Assembly: GCF_038050375.1 (NCBI RefSeq)
Contig: NZ_CP150886.1
Coordinates: 5,080,907-5,144,906 of the forward strand
Length of the DNA: 64,000 nucleotides
Origin: Okeanomitos corallinicola TIOX110
Lineage (GTDB): Bacteria; Cyanobacteriota; Cyanobacteriia; Cyanobacteriales; Nostocaceae
Reading direction: 5' to 3'
Shown here: piece after piece, positions 17,637 to 25,179 of the stretch
Layout of the letters: each line of letters opens with the position of its first letter
Position numbering within the stretch: the stretch's first letter is position 1
Notes under the pieces: generated by a model
Seen by the model: the letters and a program-made list of their open reading frames with translations, nothing else
Databases searched by the model: none
Told to the model about the DNA's origin: nothing
Position numbers and translations under genes: made by a program

Positions 17637-18317
17637 TTAAACTGTATCTGGATCAATATTTAATTCCCTCAACTTTGCTGCTAACCGTTCAGATTTTTTA
17701 GCTTCCTGTTCTGCACTTTCTTCCGGTGTAGGAACTAAATTTCCTTGTGCGGTGAAATACCGCAATAAACCATCATATATTCCTAAATATAAACCTAATT
17801 GATGACTCCAAAGATGTCCTTTTTCATTTGCTACTAAAGGTTGATATTCTCCATCTAATAAATGAAAACCTGCAAATTCCAATGTATAAGGATCAAACCA
17901 AAAATAATCCGGTGTTCTAAATGTATCTTGATAAAGTTGTTTTTTAAATTCTCTATCTGTATTTGCTGTACTAGGTGAAAGAATTTCTAAAATGAAATTA
18001 GGATATTTACCGTCTTCTTCCCAAACTACCCAACTTTTCCGAGTTTTACGTTCAGTTCCTAAGACAACAAAGAAATCAGGACCTCGGAAATATTCTGATT
18101 TTTTCTGATTTGGACTATAATAAATAGTCAGATTTCCAGCAGCATAGAAATCATTTCTGTTTTTCCATAACCATTTGATACATTTGATTAAGAGCATAAT
18201 TTGCTCTAGATATAGTTCTGTTTCCACGGGAGGTTCGTCACTATATAAATCACCAGGAGGAAATATTACATCTTGGGAGATGTTCTCTTGAATTTCTAAT
18301 TCTTGTGCAATGATCAT
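17637..18317 (-). CDS. Uma2 family (DUF820) PD-(D/E)XK nuclease-like protein
   Basis: Encodes 226 residues of the Uma2 family, very expanded in cyanobacteria and predicted to adopt a restriction-endonuclease fold. The core is visible as GPDFFVVLGTERK, then FILEILSPSTANTDREFKKQLYQD with the acidic/Lys catalytic positions, and FWFDPYTLEFAGFHL. A Lys/Glu-rich tail (EESAEQEAKKSERLAAKLRE) of the kind usual in this family closes it. Targets and biological role are unknown. It is single and convergent with the plus-strand glycosyltransferase. Confidence 0.88.
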   Translation of the reverse strand: MIIAQELEIQENISQDVIFPPGDLYSDEPPVETELYLEQIMLLIKCIKWLWKNRNDFYAAGNLTIYYSPNQKKSEYFRGPDFFVVLGTERKTRKSWVVWEEDGKYPNFILEILSPSTANTDREFKKQLYQDTFRTPDYFWFDPYTLEFAGFHLLDGEYQPLVANEKGHLWSHQLGLYLGIYDGLLRYFTAQGNLVPTPEESAEQEAKKSERLAAKLRELNIDPDTV

Positions 18318-18370
18318 AAAATTTGATATGGCATCAAGTTGTAATTTTCTGATTATAACATTTTTAATTT

Positions 18371-19171
18371 CTAATTAATCTCCCACCCCAAACTTGTAGA
18401 CTGTTGATAAATCTTTTTTAAAGTATTCACATCTCTAGTGGAAATAGATACAGGTTCACGAACTTGGGAAAAATAAAGTGCATCGGTTTCTAGGGAACTA
18501 TGACCCCAAATTCCTAAAGCATGACCAATTTCATGACGTGCTGCTGCTTGTAAATATTTGCCGGTCTGACTAGGACTTAATAAAATAGTAAATCCATGAG
18601 ATAAAATATTATTTTGGGTAGATATTTGATATGTTGTTAAAGCTGAACGCGCACGGGGAATTTTAGTAACTGAATCTATTTGTAATGGTGGACGTTTACG
18701 AAGAATTTTAATATCAGCAAGTTCGGGATTTTCTACTAATTCTAGAGGTAAATATTTATTCCATTCTTCCACTGCTTGTAAAACTTGATTTATCCATATT
18801 TGTGCTAGTTTTTCATTAATGTCTATAGGGGTTTCTATGTTTACTTTAATTGGGAACTTTGACCAAATTAAATAACCAAATTTTGTCGGTTTAACCTGAT
18901 CAAAATAGTCACCACTATTATTTTTATCTTGCCAATTTTCCAAGCTTGGTGGTAAAGGATGGCTTTTTTGTGAGTATGAATTTTCTGTTAATTTCTGCCC
19001 TATAAATACAGATTCAGGATATTGAATTTGAGGTTTTTTAGCAGTAACTGGAAAGTTGCTACAAATAACTAACAGTCCTGCACTTATGAATAAGATCAGA
19101 ACTGTTAATAATTTTCGCCAAAATAATTTAGTTTTGGCTTTGTAGATTGGCTTTTGGGTGATTTTCCCCAT
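18371..19171 (-). CDS. Membrane-anchored matrixin-like zinc metalloprotease
   Basis: Encodes 266 residues. An N-terminal hydrophobic segment (about 19-37, LLTVLILFISAGLLVICS) is a signal or anchor that would place the enzyme outside the cytoplasmic membrane. The zinc-binding motif HEIGHALGIWGHS (HExxHxxGxxGH) is intact near the C-terminus, with an upstream region VEEWNKYLPLELVENPELADI typical of matrixin-like proteins. No Met-turn sequence can be assigned with confidence. It lies 7 bp downstream of secG and reads in the same direction, so it may share that transcript. Confidence 0.85.
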   Translation of the reverse strand: MGKITQKPIYKAKTKLFWRKLLTVLILFISAGLLVICSNFPVTAKKPQIQYPESVFIGQKLTENSYSQKSHPLPPSLENWQDKNNSGDYFDQVKPTKFGYLIWSKFPIKVNIETPIDINEKLAQIWINQVLQAVEEWNKYLPLELVENPELADIKILRKRPPLQIDSVTKIPRARSALTTYQISTQNNILSHGFTILLSPSQTGKYLQAAARHEIGHALGIWGHSSLETDALYFSQVREPVSISTRDVNTLKKIYQQSTSLGWEIN

Positions 19172-19177
19172 TGTTAT

Positions 19178-19411
19178 TTATTTAGGTAGCCAGTTAGCAC
19201 TTAAAACTACTGTCAAACCCAGGAAAATAACTACTAGCGCCCAAGTAATCCGATTAAGTGTATTTTCTGCGCTTTTGGTACTGCTAAAAAGTTGAGCTTG
19301 TCCACCAATAGCACCAATACCATCACCTTTAGGGCTATGTAGTAAAACTAGGATAATTAAACCTAAAGCCGAGAAAGCCCAAATTCCTTGTACGATACTA
19401 GTAACTGTCAT
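19178..19411 (-). CDS. secG: Preprotein translocase subunit SecG
   Basis: Encodes 77 residues from the ATG at 19411; an upstream TTG would add two residues and is less likely. Two membrane segments (IVQGIWAFSALGLIILVLL and ITWALVVIFLGLTVVLSA) flank the loop SPKGDGIGAIGGQAQLFSS, the SecG signature. SecG is the small accessory subunit of the SecYEG channel. It follows gpmI in the same direction by about 135 bp, an arrangement I know from other cyanobacteria. Confidence 0.93.
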   Translation of the reverse strand: MTVTSIVQGIWAFSALGLIILVLLHSPKGDGIGAIGGQAQLFSSTKSAENTLNRITWALVVIFLGLTVVLSANWLPK

Positions 19412-19547
19412 ACGCAAAAAAACTTCCTAAAGATGACAATGAATATTATTTAAACGTAACACGCCTGATTAACAATTTGTTTATTGGTTGAAGATAAGAA
19501 AACAGTTAACCATAGTTAGTTAACTGTTCGCTAGAAGGGATTATATC

Positions 19548-21146
19548 TTACAAACCTACTGTGGTTGGAGTCCGAGATATTTGTAAGTCGTACTCTGCTA
19601 CCCTAAGTAGAGATTGACCAGTCATTTCTTCTGGCTGAGGTAGCTGTAAAATATCCAAAATTGTGGGGGCAATGTCGGCTAATTTGCCATCATTCCTTAA
19701 ATCCACATCTGTCCCATATCCGGGTATTTTCACCCTTTCCCCTTCTACTAAAATGAAAGGAACTGGGTTAGTGGTATGGGCAGTCCAAGGATTGCCTTCT
19801 TGGTCTAGCATATATTCGGCATTACCGTGATCAGCGGTAATTAACATTGTGCCGCCGGATTTACCGACAGTTTCCACAAGTTTTCCTAGACATTTATCAA
19901 CGGTTTCAATGGCTGTAACTGTAGCTTCTACTTTGCCTGTATGCCCTACCATGTCAGGGTTAGCGTAGTTCATGACTACTAGGGAGTAGATGTTTTTTTC
20001 AATGGCGGCGATCGCCACATCTGTTACAGCTTTGGCTGACATTGCTGGGTCTTTATCGTAGGTAGCCACCATGGGACTGCTGACCAGTTCCCGGTCTTCA
20101 CCTTCGCAGGGATCTTCTAGTCCCCCATTAAAGAAATAGGTGACATGAGCATATTTTTCAGTTTCCGCAGTCCGAAACTGTTTCAGACCATGATTTGCAA
20201 TAACTTCACCCAGAATATTCGTCAAGTTCTGAGGAGTAAAGGCCACAGATACAGGTAAATCTGGGTCGTATTGAGTAAATGTGACAAAAGACAGTGGCGT
20301 AATTTGCTGTCTTTCAAAACCCTGAAAATTGGGACTTACAAAAGCTTGAGTTAATTGTCTGGCGCGGTCGGGACGGAAATTGAAAAATATTACCCCATCT
20401 CCAGGTGCAACTGCGCCAGGAGCAATTCTCACAGGAACAATAAATTCGTCAGTTACGCCTTCAGAATAGGATGCTTCCAAGACTTCCAACGCTGTAAGTC
20501 CATTACCAGCGTTATCTTGTGTCATCACATCGTAAGCACGTTGGACTCGATCCCAGCGGTTATCACGATCCATCGCATAATAACGACCGCTAATGGTGGC
20601 AATTTGTCCTACACCTAAGCGGTCTACATATTCTTGCAATTGCTTGATGGCTTTAGTGCCACTTTTTGGCGGTGTATCACGCCCGTCCGTAATAGCGTGA
20701 ATACATACTTGTGAAAGCTGCTGTGATTTGGCTAAGTCAAGTAATCCAAACAGATGGGTGATGTGGGAATGTACCCCTCCGTCAGAACAAAGACCTATTA
20801 AATGTAACTTGCCATTTCGAGAGCGAACTTCCTGACAAATTTTCACCAATGCTGGGTTAGAGGCTAGAGAACCGTCTTCAACTGCATCGGAGATGCGTAC
20901 CAGTTCTTGGGGAACTACACGCCCAGCGCCAATATTCAAATGACCAACTTCCGAGTTACCCATTTGACCTTCTGGCAACCCTACGGCTTTTCCTGATGTG
21001 CGAATGAGGGTGTGGGGATAGGCTGACCATAAACTGTCCATTATGGGAGTTTTGGCAGCAGCGATCGCGTTTCCGCGTTTGTCCTCACAGTAGCCCCATC
21101 CGTCTAAAATGACTAGCACCACAGGAGCAACAGGTGCTTTGGTCAT
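19548..21146 (-). CDS. gpmI: 2,3-bisphosphoglycerate-independent phosphoglycerate mutase
   Basis: Encodes 532 residues, normal for iPGM. Metal-binding and catalytic segments are visible: VILDGWGYCEDKRGNA at the start, GNSEVGHLNIGAGR with the phosphoserine nucleophile, HAITDGRDTPP, GRYYAMDRDNRWDR, and ITADHGNAEYM with the C-terminal metal ligands HTTNPVPF. It interconverts 3- and 2-phosphoglycerate using two Mn ions. It heads the gpmI-secG-protease series. A HIP1-type octamer is in the gene near 21061. Confidence 0.96.
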   Translation of the reverse strand: MTKAPVAPVVLVILDGWGYCEDKRGNAIAAAKTPIMDSLWSAYPHTLIRTSGKAVGLPEGQMGNSEVGHLNIGAGRVVPQELVRISDAVEDGSLASNPALVKICQEVRSRNGKLHLIGLCSDGGVHSHITHLFGLLDLAKSQQLSQVCIHAITDGRDTPPKSGTKAIKQLQEYVDRLGVGQIATISGRYYAMDRDNRWDRVQRAYDVMTQDNAGNGLTALEVLEASYSEGVTDEFIVPVRIAPGAVAPGDGVIFFNFRPDRARQLTQAFVSPNFQGFERQQITPLSFVTFTQYDPDLPVSVAFTPQNLTNILGEVIANHGLKQFRTAETEKYAHVTYFFNGGLEDPCEGEDRELVSSPMVATYDKDPAMSAKAVTDVAIAAIEKNIYSLVVMNYANPDMVGHTGKVEATVTAIETVDKCLGKLVETVGKSGGTMLITADHGNAEYMLDQEGNPWTAHTTNPVPFILVEGERVKIPGYGTDVDLRNDGKLADIAPTILDILQLPQPEEMTGQSLLRVAEYDLQISRTPTTVGL

Positions 21147-21294
21147 AGTAAAATTGCCCTTTACTTTTTGTAATACTCGAATGATACCATTGCTAACTGC
21201 GGATGATCAGTTAATTTCTGCTTATTACTCTGTTCAGAAGGTTTTTAGCTTCAGATATGCGATCGCGTATCTTTCTATTTCAATTTATACCAAG

Positions 21295-22038
21295 TTATCC
21301 CAAGATTGGCAAAACGGCTTTTGTTGCCATCAGTAAATTTTCTACAAAACCTGCATATCCATCTGGACAATTCATTTTCATTATCGCTAAATCTACCTGA
21401 AAAGCCAAATTCCAGCGAATTTGTAGCGGACGTTGATTACCAATATTTTCTGTAAGATACATTGATGATGCGATCGCTTTCTCTAAAATCTCTTTTGTGT
21501 TGTTTAAATCCTCTAAATTTTCTAAATTTGGCAATTCCACACCTAAAACCTTCTCTACAGTTTGAATGTCAGCAAGTAACCAATTTTCAAAATTCCTAAT
21601 TGCTAAACCTCCCGCAGATCGATCATTTATAGGTTGTTCATTAACATCTAAATGGTAATCCCGAATTTTATTTACAGCCCTTTCTAAATCAATTTTTCTT
21701 TGATTGATGTTATCATCTGCATCAACCACAATCAGAATCATATCTACTTCATAATATTCCCATGTACTCACAATTTGGGCTAAATATTTTGGTTTTAAAA
21801 TAGAGTGTCCAGTTGTTAAAGTCAGTTTTGGCTTTTCTTTCGTTGATGGATGTCTTTGGATAAAATCACAATCTGGAAAACCAGCATTTTGTATTTCTCT
21901 CCTAATTAAAGTATGCAATGCACCTTCATTTTCTCTAGGAATTACTTTTCCCCCATCTTCTGGTTTAATATAAGGAACACTCGCGCCTAATTCTGCTTCC
22001 CCTTCAGCTATCAAACCTATACGAATTCGCCGACTCAT
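21295..22038 (-). CDS. DUF4276 TOPRIM-like protein, partner of the adjacent ATPase
   Basis: Encodes 247 residues. The N-terminus RIGLIAEGEAEL provides the acidic residue of a TOPRIM-like fold, and MILIVVDADDN gives the DxD-type pair; this arrangement fits DUF4276. A fixed SAGGLAIRNFENWLLAD segment is typical of the group. The ATG overlaps the stop of the upstream ATPase in an ATGA, so the two are translationally coupled. ATPase plus TOPRIM-like pairs are the layout of OLD-type and PARIS-type anti-phage systems, in which the TOPRIM partner is a nuclease; function here is by analogy. Confidence 0.82.
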   Translation of the reverse strand: MSRRIRIGLIAEGEAELGASVPYIKPEDGGKVIPRENEGALHTLIRREIQNAGFPDCDFIQRHPSTKEKPKLTLTTGHSILKPKYLAQIVSTWEYYEVDMILIVVDADDNINQRKIDLERAVNKIRDYHLDVNEQPINDRSAGGLAIRNFENWLLADIQTVEKVLGVELPNLENLEDLNNTKEILEKAIASSMYLTENIGNQRPLQIRWNLAFQVDLAIMKMNCPDGYAGFVENLLMATKAVLPILG

Positions 22039-23144
22039 GCGGGATTTCCTCCAAACACATTAGTAAACCAAAGTTCACCTAAAGCACCATCATAAGCTTC
22101 TAAAGCTTTTTGAAATCTCACAGACTCAACAGGTAATTTATGAACTTGGGTTTTACCTTCTTGATCCAATTCCACAGCACGCACTTGATGAGGTTCGACG
22201 TAGTTTAATAAAACAGGAGAATGAGTTGTAATTAAAACTTGTACAGGATTTCCAGTTATTCCTTCAGTAGAAACAATTTTTAGCAACTCCATCATTTTAT
22301 GCAGTAACCAAGGATGCACACCATTTTCTATTTCTTCAAAACAAATAATACTGGGAGTATCTTCTTGATAAAGTGCAGTTAAAAAAGCCAAAAGTCTTAA
22401 TGTACCATCTGAAATATCAGCAGCAGGAATATGATGATCTGAATATTTATCAACCAATTCTAGGGAAAATGTGTTATTTTCTCCACGCGGTAAAACAATT
22501 TTTTTAATATTAGGAACAAGCAGTGTTAATCTTGCTTCTAATTCATCAAAACCTTCCCGATTAGCTAATAAAATATCTAGCAAAGTATAAGCTATTCCTT
22601 CTCCAGTTCTTTTCATTATTGGAGTTGTTGAAGTTTGTCTAGAAATATCACCTGGAGAAAAATCATAAATGCTGACTTTTTTTAAAGATTTGGAAACTGG
22701 AGAATTTGAATATTGATTATTTACCAGGAAAGTTCTTAGTGAATTTGTGGAAGGTTGTGGATTCCATTTAATTTCATTGTTTCCTATCCTAACTGTTCTT
22801 GCAGGATAATCAAGATAAACTGATATCCTTGAAAAAGGATGAGTATTTTCAGTTAGTGTGTTAACTTCCAATAAAATAAAATCTGTATTTCCATGCCAAA
22901 ATTTAGATTCTAGACTTTGTGGATTTGTATTTAAAGTTGTTAATGACTGAGACAAAAAACTGACAACACTCATATTTACTGTATTATCTATAAGTCTATT
23001 CAAAAAATCAGACAATACAGCCAAAGCTTCACAAATATTAGATTTACCAGAACCATTAGGACCGATAAATACAGTCAATGGTTCTAAATCTATTTCCGTA
23101 TCAAACAAACTCTTATAATGTTGAACTTTGAGTTTAGATAACAT
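22035..23144 (-). CDS. OLD/RecF-like AAA ATPase of a two-gene defence-type module
   Basis: Encodes 369 residues. Walker A is FIGPNGSGKSNICEAL near residue 30. The ABC-type signature region is DISDGTLRLLAFLTAL, Walker B is SIICFEEIENGVHP and the H-loop is ITTHSPVLLNYV. It lacks its own TOPRIM domain, which is supplied in trans by the coupled DUF4276 gene. This family (AAA_21 type) often acts as a sensor in anti-phage modules, releasing a nuclease partner on infection. A PIN toxin gene lies 36 bp upstream in the same direction. Confidence 0.88.
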   Translation of the reverse strand: MLSKLKVQHYKSLFDTEIDLEPLTVFIGPNGSGKSNICEALAVLSDFLNRLIDNTVNMSVVSFLSQSLTTLNTNPQSLESKFWHGNTDFILLEVNTLTENTHPFSRISVYLDYPARTVRIGNNEIKWNPQPSTNSLRTFLVNNQYSNSPVSKSLKKVSIYDFSPGDISRQTSTTPIMKRTGEGIAYTLLDILLANREGFDELEARLTLLVPNIKKIVLPRGENNTFSLELVDKYSDHHIPAADISDGTLRLLAFLTALYQEDTPSIICFEEIENGVHPWLLHKMMELLKIVSTEGITGNPVQVLITTHSPVLLNYVEPHQVRAVELDQEGKTQVHKLPVESVRFQKALEAYDGALGELWFTNVFGGNPA

Positions 23145-23180
23145 TGATTAAACCCTTCAAATCTCAATCTATTAATTTTA

Positions 23181-23582
23181 TCACACCACCCAATTTTCTA
23201 AACTTAAACCTTCAACCCTTGCCAAATCACTATCATTAGAAACCACAGTTAAACCTTTAATCATTGCCGTAGCAGCAATTAAAACATCTTCACTTTGAAT
23301 CGGTAAACCTTTTAATCTCAAATCAGCGTGAATTTCTGCGGCTTTTTCTAAAATATCTAAATCATCTAAAAAAATGATTGGATATTGTTGACAGAATATG
23401 TTAAACCTTTCTCTTTTTTTAGGAGCATCAACCGCTAAAAATCCTCTCCTAATTTCAAAATAAGTAATACAGCTAATGTAAATATCTATGCCCTCAAATT
23501 TGCTGATTTGTAGCTTTTGCTTGATGCGAAAATCATTTTTAATCGCTAAAGAAACAATATTAGTATCTAACAAATAACTCAT
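23181..23582 (-). CDS. VapC-type PIN-domain toxin
   Basis: Encodes 133 residues with PIN-domain acidic residues: YLLDTNIVSLAIK (first Asp), CITYFEIRRGF (Glu), SEDVLIAATAMIKGLTVVSND (second and third Asp). PIN toxins are Mg-dependent RNases, often cutting tRNA. A small gene 35 bp upstream, in the same direction, is the probable antitoxin. The start is the ATG at 23582. Confidence 0.88.
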   Translation of the reverse strand: MSYLLDTNIVSLAIKNDFRIKQKLQISKFEGIDIYISCITYFEIRRGFLAVDAPKKRERFNIFCQQYPIIFLDDLDILEKAAEIHADLRLKGLPIQSEDVLIAATAMIKGLTVVSNDSDLARVEGLSLENWVV

Positions 23583-23617
23583 CTTATTTATCTATAATTT
23601 AATTACAATTTATCTAT

Positions 23618-23914
23618 CTACTTTCGTTTGATTGCTTCATCAAAAATTGCCATTTGTTCAGATGTAAAATCATCCCCTATTTTAGATAATATTTCTGTTG
23701 ACATCACAAAATCACAATTCTCCTTTAACTTCTCATCAGACATATTATTAAATTTATCCGGTGTCAAATGTTCTTGTACTATCTTAAATATATGTTTCAC
23801 AATTTCTGTGTAATTCAGGTCTTCCTTGAAAATTGGATTTTCTTCCATTAAAATCGCTACTACTCTTTCAATTCTCTGAATCACGGATTCTTGCTGTATA
23901 TTTGTTGATAACAT
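23618..23914 (-). CDS. Probable antitoxin of the VapC module
   Basis: Encodes 98 residues from the ATG at 23914, chosen because AGGAGGT (23922-23928) is a near-perfect ribosome binding site just upstream; a longer frame beginning with TTG at 23932 would start inside it. The sequence is acidic and helical, with no recognised DNA-binding motif. Its place directly upstream of a PIN toxin suggests an antitoxin. The family is unknown to me. Confidence 0.65.
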   Translation of the reverse strand: MLSTNIQQESVIQRIERVVAILMEENPIFKEDLNYTEIVKHIFKIVQEHLTPDKFNNMSDEKLKENCDFVMSTEILSKIGDDFTSEQMAIFDEAIKRK

Positions 23915-24103
23915 AATATTTACCTCCTGCAATAAATTTAAAATATAAGCTGATAAGTATATTATAATTTTATCATTTTAGATATTAGGTGTCAATTAAT
24001 GAATTACTATTCTGTAACTCGGTATTCAGAAAAATAATGATATAATAAATATGTCTGATTTAGGTATTTGGTGATGATATAATATTATTAAAATCGTGAT
24101 GCT

Positions 24104-24166
24104 AACAGAAAATTAATCAATAAGATCGTGTTAATCATCAAATCCTGGATATTCTGATTCAGACAA
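24104..24166. repeat. Dispersed repeat, right-end module, copy 1
   Basis: The segment starts AACAGAAAATTAATCAATAA and ends CTGATTCAGACAAA, directly before the antitoxin ORF at 24167. A diverged copy in the same orientation lies at 25058-25121, after the PIN toxin. It contains an inverted version of the 46-bp repeat motif. Confidence 0.75.
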
Positions 24167-24508
24167 ATGAATGATAATGATGGACATAAAAACAAACCTA
24201 TGAACAATATGAAAAATCTTTCTGCAAATGAACTAGAACAAAAAATATATCAAACACTCTTAGATAGATTACCTAATGACGATGATTTTACTAATAGTAT
24301 CAATAATTTACTAACTTTACTAGAAAGAGTTTGTAGTGAAAAAGCTGAATATCATCATCAAAATTCACCCAATGAACAGTTTAATTATTGGCATAATTTT
24401 CAACAAGAAATACACCAATTAAAAATACTCAAACAACAAGAAAGAATCAAATCGTATAGAGGAAAACTGCAATGGGAAGATAATTTAGAAGAAAAGAGAA
24501 CCAACTGA
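24167..24508 (+). CDS. Probable antitoxin preceding a PIN toxin
   Basis: Encodes up to 113 residues, polar and Asn/Gln/Glu-rich, without a recognised motif. The start is uncertain: ATGs at 24167, 24200 and 24209 are all in frame, none has a clear ribosome binding site, and the first lies at the very edge of the repeat copy. The ATGAAAAATCTTTC start at 24209 would give 99 residues. The stop TGA overlaps the ATG of the PIN gene by one base, so coupling and an antitoxin role are likely. Confidence 0.65.
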   Translation: MNDNDGHKNKPMNNMKNLSANELEQKIYQTLLDRLPNDDDFTNSINNLLTLLERVCSEKAEYHHQNSPNEQFNYWHNFQQEIHQLKILKQQERIKSYRGKLQWEDNLEEKRTN

Positions 24509-24900
24509 TGATTATTGTAGATTCAAGTGTCTGGGTAGATTATTTTAATGGGATAGAAACACCAGAAACTAACAAACTAGATCAGCTTTTAGGAGTAGAA
24601 CTAATAGCTATCGGTGATTTAATTTTAACTGAAGTTTTGCAGGGATTTCGTTCAGATAATGGATATCAAACAGCAAAAGAATTATTAACTTCTCTGCATA
24701 TTTTCGAGATGTTAGGATTAGATATTGCTATTAAAAGTGCTGATAATTATAGATTTTTGCGTAAACAAGGTATCACTATTAGAAAAACTGCTGATGTGAT
24801 TATAGCAACGTTCTGTATTGAAACCCAAAACTCACTTTTATTTAGTGATAAAGATTTTCTACCTTTTGTAAATCATTTGGGTTTAATTCGTATTCAATAA
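24508..24900 (+). CDS. VapC-type PIN-domain toxin
   Basis: Encodes 130 residues. It has PIN-domain residues: IIVDSSVWVDYFNG (first Asp), LILTEVLQGF (Glu), KTADVIIATFCIE and LLFSDKDFLPF (later acidic residues). It is a different subgroup from the PIN gene at 23181. It is translated from an ATG overlapping the stop of the upstream antitoxin. The pair is flanked on both sides by related dispersed repeat modules. Confidence 0.9.
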   Translation: MIIVDSSVWVDYFNGIETPETNKLDQLLGVELIAIGDLILTEVLQGFRSDNGYQTAKELLTSLHIFEMLGLDIAIKSADNYRFLRKQGITIRKTADVIIATFCIETQNSLLFSDKDFLPFVNHLGLIRIQ

Positions 24901-24910
24901 TCTAATGATG

Positions 24911-25121
24911 TTGTCAGAATCAGGATAACCAGGATTAAAGGATTTACAGGATGTGATTTTTAAATTTCTGCTTTTACTTTGCGTCTTTGCGTCTACCCTG
25001 CGGGATATCCTGACGGATATTACGTGAAATTTTCTCTTATCTTTAAATCCTGATAACAACAGAAAATTAATCAATAACAATCCTGTTAATCCTCAAATCC
25101 TAGACATCCTGATTCAGACAA
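24911..25121. mobile_element. Non-coding element with inverted 40-bp ends, after the PIN toxin
   Basis: The left end (24912-24952) is a variant of the 46-bp repeat: TGTCAGAATCAGG ... TTTACAGGAT. The right end (25079-25119) is its inverted counterpart: ATCCTGTTAATCC ... CTGATTCAGACA. The interior holds a smaller palindromic stretch around 24980-25030. There is no coding capacity, so it resembles a non-autonomous element. Confidence 0.7.
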
Positions 25122-25150
25122 AAAAAATCCCCAACTAAAAAAGTCAGGGA
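25120..25150 (-). terminator. Rho-independent terminator of the ABC-F gene
   Basis: On the minus strand, TCCCTGACT pairs with AGTTGGGGA across a 5-base loop (two G-U pairs allowed), directly followed by eight T. It lies 30 bp after the ABC-F stop. Confidence 0.75.
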
Positions 25151-25179
25151 ATTACAAATATTTGTTTTTAAAAACTAAC

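Noticed and set aside
17444..17701. 85-codon plus-strand frame starting with TTG
   Set aside because: It overlaps the 3' end of the Uma2 gene, begins at a weak TTG without a ribosome binding site and shows no family features.
24911..25121. Possible CRISPR-like direct repeats
   Set aside because: The repeats are few, diverged and partly inverted, without regular spacers; no cas gene is nearby. They fit a dispersed element instead.
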